64,000 nt of DNA from Sediminibacterium sp. GTDB lineage: Bacteria > Bacteroidota > Bacteroidia > Chitinophagales > Chitinophagaceae. Below are positions 26,265-34,714 of this stretch, piece by piece. Position 1 is the stretch's first letter. Each line of letters opens with the position of its first letter. Location: the NCBI GenBank assembly GCA_017537025.1, contig JAFWCB010000005.1, positions 522,104 to 586,103 on the forward strand, in the 5' to 3' direction. A program made the translations under genes and the position numbers. The notes under the pieces were generated by a model, which was not told where the DNA came from, ran no database searches, and saw only the letters and a list, made by a program, of their open reading frames with translations.

Positions 26265-26333
26265 GATAGACAATAGACGGTAGACCGTAGACGATAAGAG
26301 TGTGAAGTGATTAGTGAGCAGTGTAAAGTAAAA
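26265..26333. repeat. paaB-paaC spacer composed of heptad repeats
   Basis: Four 7-nt units ending in TAGAC (GATAGAC at 26265, then AATAGAC and two more, to 26292), a 6-nt junction, then five units beginning AGTG or AGTA (26299-26333; AGTGTGA, AGTGATT and so on). Thus nearly every base of the 71-nt spacer belongs to a 7-nt array, with a switch of unit in the middle. The paaC ATG follows after 2 nt. Confidence 0.9.
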
Positions 26334-26335
26334 AT

Positions 26336-27031
26336 ATGATTGAAAAAATATTACAATTAGCAGATGACGCGCTCATTCTTGGGCATAGACATAGTGAGTG
26401 GTGTGGACATGGGCCGGTATTAGAACAAGATATTGCCATATCAAATATCGCATTGGATTATATCGGTTTAGCTAGAAATTTATATCAACATTCGGCAACA
26501 TTGATTAATGCAGGTGCCACAGAAGATACACTTGCCTATTTACGTGATGTTATTGATTTTAAAAATCATTTAATAGTTGAATTACCCAATGGCGATTGGG
26601 CACAAACGATCCTAAGAATATTTTTCTTCAGCCAATATCAACGCCTACGTTATCAACAATTATTATTGGATACGGATAAACAGATAGCCGCAATTGCAGA
26701 GAAGTCGCTGAAAGAAATTACCTATCATATTCGCTGGAGCACAGACTGGGTACTGCGTTTAGGGGACGGTACCGCAGAAAGTAAAGCCAGAATGATAAAA
26801 GCAGCCGACTATCTATGGCCCTATACGGAAGAACTATTTGTTGATGGTTTCATCACAAAACGAGAATGGCTGGCAACAATAGAACCTGTTTTTCTGGAAG
26901 CTACATTAGCGCTTCCTTCTACTAAACAACTGCTACAAAAAGGAATTGAGGGAGAGCATACGGAACACCTAGGTTATATACTTGCCGAAATGCAATACTT
27001 ACAAAGAGCTTATCCCAATAGCGAATGGTAA
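26336..27031 (+). CDS. paaC: 1,2-phenylacetyl-CoA epoxidase, subunit PaaC
   Basis: PaaC is the ferritin-fold partner of PaaA that lacks a working metal site and stabilises the catalytic subunit. The 231-aa product shows LILGHRHSEWCGHGPVLEQD and ISNIALDYIGLARNLYQH, then EITYHIRWSTDWVLRLGDG and EGEHTEHLGYILAEMQYLQR. Length is near the family's 245-250 aa. The stop overlaps the paaD start by 7 nt (ATGGTAA), which indicates coupled translation. Confidence 0.96.
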   Translation: MIEKILQLADDALILGHRHSEWCGHGPVLEQDIAISNIALDYIGLARNLYQHSATLINAGATEDTLAYLRDVIDFKNHLIVELPNGDWAQTILRIFFFSQYQRLRYQQLLLDTDKQIAAIAEKSLKEITYHIRWSTDWVLRLGDGTAESKARMIKAADYLWPYTEELFVDGFITKREWLATIEPVFLEATLALPSTKQLLQKGIEGEHTEHLGYILAEMQYLQRAYPNSEW

Positions 27032-27501
27032 CAAAAAAAATTCTAGATATACTTAGCACAGTAACCGACCCGGAAATACCTGTACTCTCTGTAATTGACC
27101 TTGGTATTATTCGAGATGTTATGGTGAATGATGATACCATAACTATATTGGTGAGTCCAACTTACTCGGGATGTCCCGCCATGGATATGATTAGCATGAA
27201 TATTAAGTTAGCTTTAATTACAGCCGGTTTTCATAATGTTCAAATACAAAAAGTTTTATCACCTGCGTGGACTACAGATTGGATGACAGAAGCTGGAAAG
27301 CAAAAATTAAAAGGGTATGGTATTGCTCCGCCTGTAGGTAAATCTTTCGATAAAATGTATCTGGAAGAATTAGAAGTTGCCTGTCCGCAATGCCATAGTA
27401 CTAACACCACAGTTATTTCCGAATTCGGAAGTACATCCTGCAAAGCGCTTTTCAAGTGTAATGATTGTAAAGAACCTTTCGATTATTTTAAATGTCACTA
27501 A
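27025..27501 (+). CDS. paaD: Phenylacetyl-CoA epoxidase maturation protein PaaD
   Basis: PaaD is a DUF59/MIP18-like factor needed for assembly of the iron or Fe-S centres of the epoxidase. The DUF59 part (1-95) includes TDPEIPVLSVIDLGIIRDV and SPTYSGCPAMDMI with the conserved Cys. The C-terminal zinc-ribbon-like tail has CPQC and CNDC pairs plus further cysteines (SCKALFKC, KCH). Start overlaps paaC by 7 nt; paaG follows after 9 nt. The assignment is firm. Confidence 0.96.
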   Translation: MVTKKILDILSTVTDPEIPVLSVIDLGIIRDVMVNDDTITILVSPTYSGCPAMDMISMNIKLALITAGFHNVQIQKVLSPAWTTDWMTEAGKQKLKGYGIAPPVGKSFDKMYLEELEVACPQCHSTNTTVISEFGSTSCKALFKCNDCKEPFDYFKCH

Positions 27502-27510
27502 ATTTAGCAT

Positions 27511-28287
27511 ATGGATCCCATCCTTTTACATATTGAAAATAATATAGCGTTTATTACCCTTAACCGCCCCGATAAACTCAATTCATTTAACAGAGAAATG
27601 GCTTTACAACTCCAATCTGTTTTAGATGATTGTGAAAATAATGAATCGATACGTGCATTGTATATTACCGGTAATGGGAAAGGCTTTTGTGCCGGGCAAG
27701 ATCTTGCTGAAGTAGTAGACCCCAATGGACCCGGTATGCAAAGAATTTTAAGTGAACATTATAATCCTATTGTTACAAGGATGCGAAAAATTCCCAAGCC
27801 TATAGTAGTTGCCGTGAATGGTGTAGCTGCCGGTGCCGGTGCGAATATTGCTTTTGCAGGAGATATTGTAATAGCGATTGAATCGGCTAGTTTTATTCAG
27901 GCTTTTTCAAAAATTGGATTGATACCTGATAGCGGGGGCACTTTTACTTTACCTCGATTAATAGGTTTTCAAAGAGCGAGCGCTTTAATGATGCTCGGCG
28001 ATAAAGTTTCAGCTGCTGAAGCATTGCAAATGGGTATGATTTATAAAATATTCGATACTACTTCATTTGAAGTAGAGACAAAAAAAATTGCCTTACAGTT
28101 AGCACAAATGCCTACTAAAGCATTAGGGTTTATTAAAGAAGCACTCAATAACGCTGCAACAAATAATTTAGAACAACAGTTAGATTTGGAAGATCAATTA
28201 CAACAAAAAGCAGCAGCAACGAATGATTTTAAAGAAGGGGTGAATGCTTTTTTAGAAAAAAGAGCACCGGTGTATATGGGGAATTAA
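27511..28287 (+). CDS. paaG: Ring-1,2-epoxyphenylacetyl-CoA isomerase PaaG
   Basis: PaaG, a crotonase-fold enzyme, turns the ring epoxide into the oxepin-CoA. The 258-aa protein has the oxyanion-hole segments FCAGQDLAEV and AAGAGANIAFAGDI, and the catalytic-Asp loop IGLIPDSGGTFTLPR that marks PaaG rather than the hydratase PaaF. It sits directly after paaD in the operon. PaaZ, PaaJ, PaaF and PaaK, needed to complete the pathway, are not in the window and must be elsewhere. Confidence 0.94.
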   Translation: MDPILLHIENNIAFITLNRPDKLNSFNREMALQLQSVLDDCENNESIRALYITGNGKGFCAGQDLAEVVDPNGPGMQRILSEHYNPIVTRMRKIPKPIVVAVNGVAAGAGANIAFAGDIVIAIESASFIQAFSKIGLIPDSGGTFTLPRLIGFQRASALMMLGDKVSAAEALQMGMIYKIFDTTSFEVETKKIALQLAQMPTKALGFIKEALNNAATNNLEQQLDLEDQLQQKAAATNDFKEGVNAFLEKRAPVYMGN

Positions 28288-28288
28288 T

Positions 28289-28314
28289 CTTTGCGCCTTC
28301 GCGCCTTCGCGTTT
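28289..28314. repeat. GC-rich octamer repeat upstream of paaI
   Basis: Contiguous octamers of the kind TTTGCGCC and TTCGCGCC between paaG and paaI. It is in inverted orientation to the block downstream of paaI (28748-28774). Confidence 0.85.
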
Positions 28315-28326
28315 AAAAAAAATAAC

Positions 28327-28740
28327 ATGATAAGTCCACAACAGGTTGTTGATCAAATGATGCAAGATGATCTTTTCTCACAATGGCTGGGAATTGAGGT
28401 ATTAGATATACAAGAAGGTTATAGCAAAGTGCGAATGAATGTGCGGCCAGAAATGATTAATGGCCTTGGTATCGTACATGGAGGTATAGCTTTTTCTTTT
28501 GCAGATAGTGCTTTTGCATTTGCTTGTAATAACCGTAATAACTTATCAGTTGCCCTTGATACTTCTATTAATTTTCTGAAACCGACTCATGTTGGAGATA
28601 TACTTGTTGCTGAGGCGATGGAAATTCATAATGGTAGAAGTACCGGTTTATATGAGATCCTGATAAAAAATCAACATGATATATTGGTTGCCAAGTTTAA
28701 GGGCACTTGTTTTAGAACAGGTAGAAAGATAATAGAATAG
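28327..28740 (+). CDS. paaI: Hydroxyphenylacetyl-CoA thioesterase PaaI
   Basis: PaaI is a hot-dog-fold thioesterase that removes dead-end hydroxylated phenylacetyl-CoA from the pathway. The 137-aa product has LGIVHGGIAFSFADSAFAFA, with the catalytic Asp and the HGG motif, and NFLKPTHVGDILVAEA. I choose the ATG at 28327; the frame is open from 28291, but that part is repeat DNA (MRLRAFAF) and has no homology. It is bracketed by inverted GC-rich octamer repeats at 28289-28314 and 28748-28774. Confidence 0.94.
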   Translation: MISPQQVVDQMMQDDLFSQWLGIEVLDIQEGYSKVRMNVRPEMINGLGIVHGGIAFSFADSAFAFACNNRNNLSVALDTSINFLKPTHVGDILVAEAMEIHNGRSTGLYEILIKNQHDILVAKFKGTCFRTGRKIIE

Positions 28741-28747
28741 TTATTTA

Positions 28748-28774
28748 TCGCTAAGGCGCAAAGACGCCAAGTTT
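28748..28774. repeat. GC-rich octamer repeat downstream of paaI
   Basis: Contiguous octamers CGCTAAGG, CGCAAAGA and a third, complementary in type to the upstream block at 28289-28314. Together they bracket paaI as inverted copies about 430 bp apart. Confidence 0.85.
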
Positions 28775-28787
28775 AAAATTTCCAACC

Positions 28788-29396
28788 ATGATCTATAGCT
28801 TCAAATCATTTATTCCGGTTATTCATGAAAGTTCATTCATACATCCGCTAGCTGCAGTTACCGGAAATGTTGTTATTGGTAAAAATGTATATGTAGGTCC
28901 GGGTGCCGCTATACGCGGCGATTGGGGTGAGATTATTATTGAAGATGGGTGTAATATTCAGGAGAACTGCACCATTCATATGTTTCCTGGAGTAACCGTA
29001 TTAATAAAAGAGGCAGCACATATTGGTCATGGCGCTATCATACATGGAGCAACTATTGGAAAAAATTGTTTAGTAGGCATGAATGCTGTAATTATGGATA
29101 ATGTGATATTGGAAGATGAATGTATTGTAGGTGCCATGAGTTTTATTAGAGCTGATGAACATTTTGAAAGCAGATCTTTAATTACCGGTAACCCTGCCAA
29201 AAAAATAAAAGAAGTGAGTGATGAAATGATTGCCTGGAAATCATCGGGTACATCCCTGTATCAAGCACTTCCTAAAGAAATGCATGAGCATTGGCAAGTA
29301 TGTGAACCCTTAAGAGAAATGCCTGCTAACAAGCCTACGCAAGAAAGTTTATACAACACTTGGAATGAGATCAAAAACAAGCATCGCTTGCAATAG
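28788..29396 (+). CDS. paaY: PaaY, hexapeptide-repeat (gamma-carbonic-anhydrase-like) thioesterase family
   Basis: PaaY has a left-handed beta-helix fold and in E. coli acts as a thioesterase repairing by-products of phenylacetate breakdown. The 202-aa product shows hexapeptide repeats from [18 protein letters not shown] to [16 protein letters not shown] and the metal-site histidines in [11 protein letters not shown]. The C-terminal helix region ([15 protein letters not shown]-like) also fits PaaY and CaiE. It is the last gene of the paa unit; the obgE promoter begins 3 nt after its stop. Confidence 0.92.
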   Translation: MIYSFKSFIPVIHESSFIHPLAAVTGNVVIGKNVYVGPGAAIRGDWGEIIIEDGCNIQENCTIHMFPGVTVLIKEAAHIGHGAIIHGATIGKNCLVGMNAVIMDNVILEDECIVGAMSFIRADEHFESRSLITGNPAKKIKEVSDEMIAWKSSGTSLYQALPKEMHEHWQVCEPLREMPANKPTQESLYNTWNEIKNKHRLQ

Positions 29397-29398
29397 TG

Positions 29399-29406
29399 TA
29401 TCTTTG
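29399..29406 (+). promoter_or_regulatory. obgE -7 box
   Basis: TATCTTTG, an exact TAnnTTTG match, lies 13 nt before the GTG start at 29420 and directly after the paaY stop, marking a new transcription unit. No good -33 box is seen. Confidence 0.6.
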
Positions 29407-29419
29407 CCAAAATTTAAGG

Positions 29420-30421
29420 GTGTCGGAAAGGAATAATTTCATCGATTATATTCGAATATTTGCACGCAGTGGTCATGGTGGAGCTGGTGCCAAACATTTT
29501 ATGCGTAATAAGCTAACCGCCATGGGTGGCCCGGATGGTGGGGATGGTGGACGCGGCGGACATATCATTTTACGTGGTAATAGTAATTTATGGACGCTAC
29601 TTCATTTGCGTTATTTTAAAAATGTACTGGCTGAAAATGGCGAAAATGGAAGTAAAAATAATTGTACCGGAAGAGATGGGAAAGATATCATTATTGAAGT
29701 ACCATTAGGTACCATTGCCAGAGACGAAGAAACCGGAAAAAAAGAAGCAGAGATTTTAGAAGACGGGCAAGAAATTATTTGGATGAGAGGCGGTCGGGGT
29801 GGATTAGGTAATAGCAATTTTGCAACACCAACGAATCAGGTACCGGAACATGCTCAACCCGGCGAGCCCGGGGTTGAAGGATGGAAAAATATTGAACTGA
29901 AAGTATTGGCAGACGTAGGTTTGGTAGGATTTCCAAATGCAGGAAAATCTACATTGCTCTCTGTTATTACGGCCGCCAAACCCAAGATTGCCAATTATGC
30001 TTTCACTACATTAATCCCACAATTAGGTATGGTGGAGTATCGAGATTCTAAATCTTTTTGTGTGGCCGATTTACCCGGAATTATTGAAGGCGCAGCTGAA
30101 GGTAAAGGACTGGGGCATCGATTTTTACGACATATCGAAAGAAATGCTGTTTTACTATTTTTAATTCCGGCAGATAGTGTTGATCATCGCAAAGAGTTTG
30201 AGATTCTAAAAAATGAATTAGCCTCTTATAATCCCGAAATGTTGCAGAAAGATTTTGTGATTGCTATTAGCAAAAGTGATATGCTGGATCAAGAACTAAA
30301 GGATGCTATTAGTAAGGAATTACCTGGTAATATACCCCATCTTTTTATCTCTTCTGTTACGAATCAGGGGCTCATGCCCCTTAAGGATTTATTGTGGGAA
30401 ACACTCAATAAAAAAGAATAA
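29420..30421 (+). CDS. obgE: GTPase ObgE/CgtA
   Basis: An essential ribosome-associated GTPase. The Obg fold (residues 3-158) is glycine-rich ([28 protein letters not shown]). The G domain (159-330) has GFPNAGKST (G1), the switch II segment [20 protein letters not shown] (G4, a variant of NKxD) and SSVT (G5). I start at the GTG at 29420 ([14 protein letters not shown]), which aligns with family starts; the more upstream GTG at 29396 precedes the -7 box. No C-terminal extension is present. Confidence is high. Confidence 0.96.
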   Translation: MSERNNFIDYIRIFARSGHGGAGAKHFMRNKLTAMGGPDGGDGGRGGHIILRGNSNLWTLLHLRYFKNVLAENGENGSKNNCTGRDGKDIIIEVPLGTIARDEETGKKEAEILEDGQEIIWMRGGRGGLGNSNFATPTNQVPEHAQPGEPGVEGWKNIELKVLADVGLVGFPNAGKSTLLSVITAAKPKIANYAFTTLIPQLGMVEYRDSKSFCVADLPGIIEGAAEGKGLGHRFLRHIERNAVLLFLIPADSVDHRKEFEILKNELASYNPEMLQKDFVIAISKSDMLDQELKDAISKELPGNIPHLFISSVTNQGLMPLKDLLWETLNKKE

Positions 30422-30576
30422 AATACATAACTATTTGGTTAACAATTAGTTAACATAATCTACTATTTTAGTTGGGTTACCTTTTCCCTATCTGTGTATT
30501 AATGTGTAAAGTGTACACTAAGTGATGATGCTTGCTGCTATGAGAGAAAGATTATTTCATCATTAAAAAAACTTTT

Positions 30577-31002
30577 ATGAAAAAGCAAAATTTCAGAATG
30601 ATTGTTAAAAGAGTGTTGTTAGGTCAGTTATTTACCGCTTTGGTTTTTTTATCTGCAAACGCTTCAGTTTCTCCGGTTCGCCATTTTGATATTACAAATA
30701 CTGCTAAAGCAGATGTAAAATTTAAAGGTATCGACGGTAAAAACATGTTGGGTTTTCAGGTTAAATACGCAAATCCTAGTGGTAAGGCGTTCGACTTTGT
30801 AGTGCGCGATGCGTTCAATGAAGTTATTTTTCGCGAAACCTATACTACCACTGATTTTAACAAAACCATCAAATTAGAAAAAGATGAGTTCAGTGCATTA
30901 AGTTTTTCAATTGAAGACACATTTAACAATGTGATTGAGAAATACAATGTACAGTTAGAGCCGTTAACTTCTAATAAAGAAGTAGTAATCAAAAAGAGTT
31001 AA
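30577..31002 (+). CDS. Secreted protein of unknown function
   Basis: A 141-aa product with a signal peptide (about residues 1-29, ending NASVS) and a beta-rich domain resembling a small C2/Ig-like sandwich: VKFKGIDGKNMLGFQVKYAN, FDFVVRDAFNEVIFRET, FSIEDTFNNVIEKYNV. I do not recognise a family; similar short exported proteins are frequent in Chitinophagaceae. It stands alone after obgE with a 155-nt spacer (AT-rich, no clear box or terminator) and converges with the DUF4397 gene, overlapping by 4 nt. Confidence 0.75.
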   Translation: MKKQNFRMIVKRVLLGQLFTALVFLSANASVSPVRHFDITNTAKADVKFKGIDGKNMLGFQVKYANPSGKAFDFVVRDAFNEVIFRETYTTTDFNKTIKLEKDEFSALSFSIEDTFNNVIEKYNVQLEPLTSNKEVVIKKS

Positions 31003-31667
31003 TCTGTAATTGGTATTAACTGTAAAGCTTGTGGTCCGCTAGTAACATTGCTAAAACCACGCAATACAAATGTGTAGCTTTTTCCCGCTTCTGCAGTAAA
31101 ATTCGGAAACTGGAAAAGCTGCACACTTGTTCCTGCAACATATACGGTAACATTAAAAGTTCCCGGATCAAATGCAGTATAGCCAAGTAAAGAGCTATTA
31201 TTAAAATGATCTGTTGCACTTCTGTTCGTAAACATATTCGTAGAAGTTCCTTGCCTAATATCAACGATTACATTCCCTTTATAAAAATGTAAAAACCGGA
31301 TGTTCGCTTTTCCTGATGGAGGGGCAGTTCTATCATCCTGCAAAAAACTAACTTTCATTGAAGTTGTAGAATCGTAGAGATATAAAGTATAAAAACTATT
31401 TGCAGAAACACCTAAAGCGGAAGAGAATAGTATCGTTCCACTTTGTCCGATAGTAAATGATGGCGAGTTAGAACCAATACCCTGGTAAGCGGTAGCAACC
31501 CCATAGCCAATACTCCCTACCTGCAATGATCCATTAACATTAAAATCAAGGCTGGTACTATTGGGTACTAAATTAATGACACGAACATTAGCAGTACCCT
31601 CAGATGATTTTTTGCAAGCGGATAAAGTTAGTACTGCCAAAAGCAATGAATAGATGCTTTTTCGCAT
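30999..31667 (-). CDS. DUF4397 domain lipoprotein
   Basis: A 222-aa lipoprotein: signal with lipobox TLSAC (Cys18), then one DUF4397 domain (about 25-145: ANVRVINLVPNSTSLDFNVNG, YTLYLYDSTTSM, ANIRFLHF) and a related C-terminal repeat (YTAFDPGTFNVTVYVAGTS). DUF4397 proteins are surface or periplasmic proteins of unknown function common in Bacteroidota. Convergent with the preceding gene with a 4-nt overlap. Confidence 0.88.
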   Translation of the reverse strand: MRKSIYSLLLAVLTLSACKKSSEGTANVRVINLVPNSTSLDFNVNGSLQVGSIGYGVATAYQGIGSNSPSFTIGQSGTILFSSALGVSANSFYTLYLYDSTTSMKVSFLQDDRTAPPSGKANIRFLHFYKGNVIVDIRQGTSTNMFTNRSATDHFNNSSLLGYTAFDPGTFNVTVYVAGTSVQLFQFPNFTAEAGKSYTFVLRGFSNVTSGPQALQLIPITD

Positions 31668-31695
31668 GGCGATATTTTCTTCAAATATAGTGAAT

Positions 31696-33510
31696 CTACC
31701 CTACCGCTTCGCTCTGCAAACTTCTGGTAGCTTTTTTGCGGTCTTCTTCATTCAATATCGTTTTACGCATCCGAATATTCTTAGGTGTAACCTCTATACA
31801 TTCGTCTTGCTGAATATATTCCATACATTCCTCTAAAGTAAACTGTAGTTTGGGAACAATTCGAACAGCATCATCGCTACCACTGGCTCGGTGATTCGTA
31901 AGCTTTTTCATTTCCACCGCATTCACATTTAAATCTCCCGGCTTAATATGTTCGGCTATGATTTGTCCTACATATACTTCCTCTCCCGGATCTACAAAAA
32001 AGCTTCCACGATCTTGTAACTTATCAATGGAGTAGGCCGTAGTAGTCCCTTGAAATTTAGAGATCAAAACACCATTATTTCTTCCCGGAATAGGCCCTTT
32101 CCAAGGCTTATATTCTAAGAAGCGATGCGCCATAACGGCTTCGCCGGCTGTGTTTGTAAGCATTTGAGAACGTAATCCAATTAAGCCACGTGAGGGGATT
32201 TCAAATTCAAGATGTTGCATCTCACCTTTGCTTTCCATCACTTGCATCTCTCCTTTACGTTGTGTTACTAGGTCAATTACTTTCCCGCTAAACTCCGCAG
32301 GCACGTCTACAACAAGGTTTTCATAAGGCTCATGCTTCTTACCATCAATGGTTTTAACCAGTACCTGAGGATTTCCAACAGTTAATTCGTAACCCTCTCT
32401 GCGCATGGTTTCCACCAATACTCCCAAATGCAGGATACCTCTTCCGTACACCAAGAAGCTATCTGCGCTATCCGTATCTTCTACCCTTAGTGCCAAATTC
32501 TTCTCTGTTTCTTTCATCAATCTATCTCGTAAGTGACGAGAGGTAACAAATTTTCCATCCTTTCCGAAGAACGGCGAGTTATTGATACTAAAAGTCATAC
32601 TCATGGTAGGTTCATCTACACTAATAATCGGTAAGGCTTCCGGGTTTTCGGCGTCGCAAATAGTATCTCCGATATTAAAATCTTCTAATCCTACAACTGC
32701 GCATAAATCGCCCGATAGTACCTCGTCTACCTTACGTTTACCCATTCCTTCAAACACATATAATTCCTTTACCCTACTTTTCTTGATGGAACCATCGGCC
32801 TGAACCAAGGCGATTGGCTGATTTTCCTTGATAGAACCACGGGTTACTTTACCAACAGCAATTCTCCCTAAGAACGAAGAATAATCTAAAGATGTGATTT
32901 GTAATTGTAAAGCACCTTCACTCACTTTAGGTGCGGGTACATATTTCAAGATACCGTCCATTAAGGGTAAAATATCTTCAGTAGGTGTAAGACTATCATT
33001 GAACCATCCGTTTTTACCACTACCATAGAAAGTAGGGAAATTCAATTGTTCTTCTGTTGCATCCAAGTTGAAAAATAATTCGAATACCGCGTCATGCACT
33101 TCATCGGGTCTACAATTAGGCTTATCAACTTTATTGATAACAACAATCGGATGAAGGTTTAACTGTAAAGCTTTTTGTAACACAAATCGGGTTTGAGGCA
33201 TAGGACCTTCAAAAGCATCTACTAATAGAATTACACCATCGGCCATTTTCAATACGCGCTCTACTTCTCCTCCAAAGTCACTGTGACCGGGCGTATCAAT
33301 TACATTTATTTTTATATCCTTATAGGTTACTGCTGCATTTTTACTAAAAATGGTAATACCTCTTTCTTTCTCTAAATCATTACTATCCATGATCAATTCA
33401 CCTGTTTCCTGATTATCTCTGAAAACTTTGGTTGCGTGTAAAATTCTATCAACTAAAGTGGTTTTACCGTGGTCTACGTGTGCAATAATTGCGATGTTCC
33501 TTATATCCAT
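31696..33510 (-). CDS. typA: Translational GTPase TypA/BipA
   Basis: TypA is a ribosome-binding GTPase related to EF-G that assists 50S maturation and stress or cold adaptation. The 604-aa protein has AHVDHGKTTLVDRIL (G1), RGITIFSKN (G2), DTPGHSDFGG (G3), NKVD (G4), a beta-barrel domain, and the C-terminal TypA-specific region with HRFLEYKPWKGPIPGR. Length is typical. It is a single leftward gene, with a -7 box (TACCTTTG on the minus strand) about 60 nt upstream of its ATG. Confidence 0.97.
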   Translation of the reverse strand: MDIRNIAIIAHVDHGKTTLVDRILHATKVFRDNQETGELIMDSNDLEKERGITIFSKNAAVTYKDIKINVIDTPGHSDFGGEVERVLKMADGVILLVDAFEGPMPQTRFVLQKALQLNLHPIVVINKVDKPNCRPDEVHDAVFELFFNLDATEEQLNFPTFYGSGKNGWFNDSLTPTEDILPLMDGILKYVPAPKVSEGALQLQITSLDYSSFLGRIAVGKVTRGSIKENQPIALVQADGSIKKSRVKELYVFEGMGKRKVDEVLSGDLCAVVGLEDFNIGDTICDAENPEALPIISVDEPTMSMTFSINNSPFFGKDGKFVTSRHLRDRLMKETEKNLALRVEDTDSADSFLVYGRGILHLGVLVETMRREGYELTVGNPQVLVKTIDGKKHEPYENLVVDVPAEFSGKVIDLVTQRKGEMQVMESKGEMQHLEFEIPSRGLIGLRSQMLTNTAGEAVMAHRFLEYKPWKGPIPGRNNGVLISKFQGTTTAYSIDKLQDRGSFFVDPGEEVYVGQIIAEHIKPGDLNVNAVEMKKLTNHRASGSDDAVRIVPKLQFTLEECMEYIQQDECIEVTPKNIRMRKTILNEEDRKKATRSLQSEAVG

Positions 33511-33570
33511 ATTAAACGTTTTGATCTCATTATCAATTACTTAGGTAAAAGATACAGATCCAATGAGCGG

Positions 33571-33578
33571 CAAAGGTA
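33571..33578 (-). promoter_or_regulatory. typA -7 box
   Basis: CAAAGGTA on the plus strand is TACCTTTG on the minus strand, an exact TAnnTTTG match, 60 nt upstream of the typA ATG. Confidence 0.55.
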
Positions 33579-33664
33579 CTACTTTACAACGGGGCAACAA
33601 GAACTTACATGTTAATTGATCTGTATTTGTGTTGAATCTATCCTATCTTTCTTAAAAATTCACC

Positions 33665-34666
33665 ATGCGTTTTATAAAGATTATACTCATCATAGCCGTT
33701 ATAGGTATAGCCATTTATTTTGCCGGTCCACATCCCTCAAAACCTATCTTCGAAACAAAGCTACCCGCTACGCCGCCTATCGAACAGCTGGAATCCTTTA
33801 TTACCAATAAAGAGCATAAGCATAAAATTAAAGAGAATAATGAAGCAAGAATTGTTTGGGCAAACGATACATTGAAACAAAAAACAAATTATGCCATTGT
33901 TTATTTGCATGGATTTAGTGCCAGCCAGGAAGAGGGTAATCCGGTTCATAGAAATATTGCCAAACAATTTGGATGTAATTTATATTTAGCTAGGCTCGCA
34001 GAGCATGGTATTGATACCGTAGATGCCTTATTCAATTATACTGCTGATCGTTTATGGGAGTCTGCAAAAGAAGCCTACGCAATTGGAAAAGCCATTGGTG
34101 ATACTGTTATTTTAATGGGCACTTCTACAGGAGGTACTGCTGCATTGCAACTTGCTGCCACTTATCCGGAAGTTGGTGCACTGGTTTTATACTCTCCAAA
34201 TATTGCTATTAACGATCCTAATGCCTGGTTATTAAATAATCCGTGGGGGTTATCGATTGCCAGAATGGTAAAAAAATCTAATTATGTTACATCAGACAAT
34301 AAAAACGAGCTATATGCGCGTTACTGGAACACCAAGTACCGCCTTGAGGCTGCTGTTGAGTTGGAAGAATTATTAGAGCGCACTATGATAAAAGCAACTT
34401 TCCATAAAATAAAACAGCCTCTATTGGTATTATACTACTATAAGGATGAAAAAAATCAGGATCCTGTTGTAAAAGTTTCTGCGATCAAAGAAATGTTTGA
34501 GCAAGTTACAACCGATTCGAATAAAAAAAGGATGACTCCTATTCCTAATGCCGGAGCACACGTTCTAGCATCTCCTATTATTTCAAAAGATATTAAAACG
34601 GTTCAAGAACAAACAGCAATTTTTTTGAAACAAGTAATAGGTTTGAAAGAAAAATCTATAAACTAG
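33665..34666 (+). CDS. Alpha/beta hydrolase, membrane-anchored or secreted
   Basis: A 333-aa protein with an N-terminal hydrophobic helix (residues 4-20), which anchors or exports it, and an alpha/beta-hydrolase domain. Seen motifs: IVYLHGFSASQEEG (HG oxyanion motif), the nucleophile elbow GTSTGG, an acidic region LYYYKDEKNQDPV and the C-terminal GAHVL with the catalytic His. It resembles the Hydrolase_4/serine aminopeptidase group (carboxylesterase or monoglyceride-lipase-like). It may form a unit with fabH 48 nt downstream. Confidence 0.88.
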   Translation: MRFIKIILIIAVIGIAIYFAGPHPSKPIFETKLPATPPIEQLESFITNKEHKHKIKENNEARIVWANDTLKQKTNYAIVYLHGFSASQEEGNPVHRNIAKQFGCNLYLARLAEHGIDTVDALFNYTADRLWESAKEAYAIGKAIGDTVILMGTSTGGTAALQLAATYPEVGALVLYSPNIAINDPNAWLLNNPWGLSIARMVKKSNYVTSDNKNELYARYWNTKYRLEAAVELEELLERTMIKATFHKIKQPLLVLYYYKDEKNQDPVVKVSAIKEMFEQVTTDSNKKRMTPIPNAGAHVLASPIISKDIKTVQEQTAIFLKQVIGLKEKSIN

Positions 34667-34714
34667 TCATTTTTATAAAGTTCCTTACCTTCACCGATTC
34701 TAAATTGCTTGCGT

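Noticed and set aside
28291-28326. Longer N-terminus for PaaI (MRLRAFAFKKNN)
   Set aside because: These codons are the GC-rich octamer repeat and A-rich spacer; the ATG at 28327 matches family starts.
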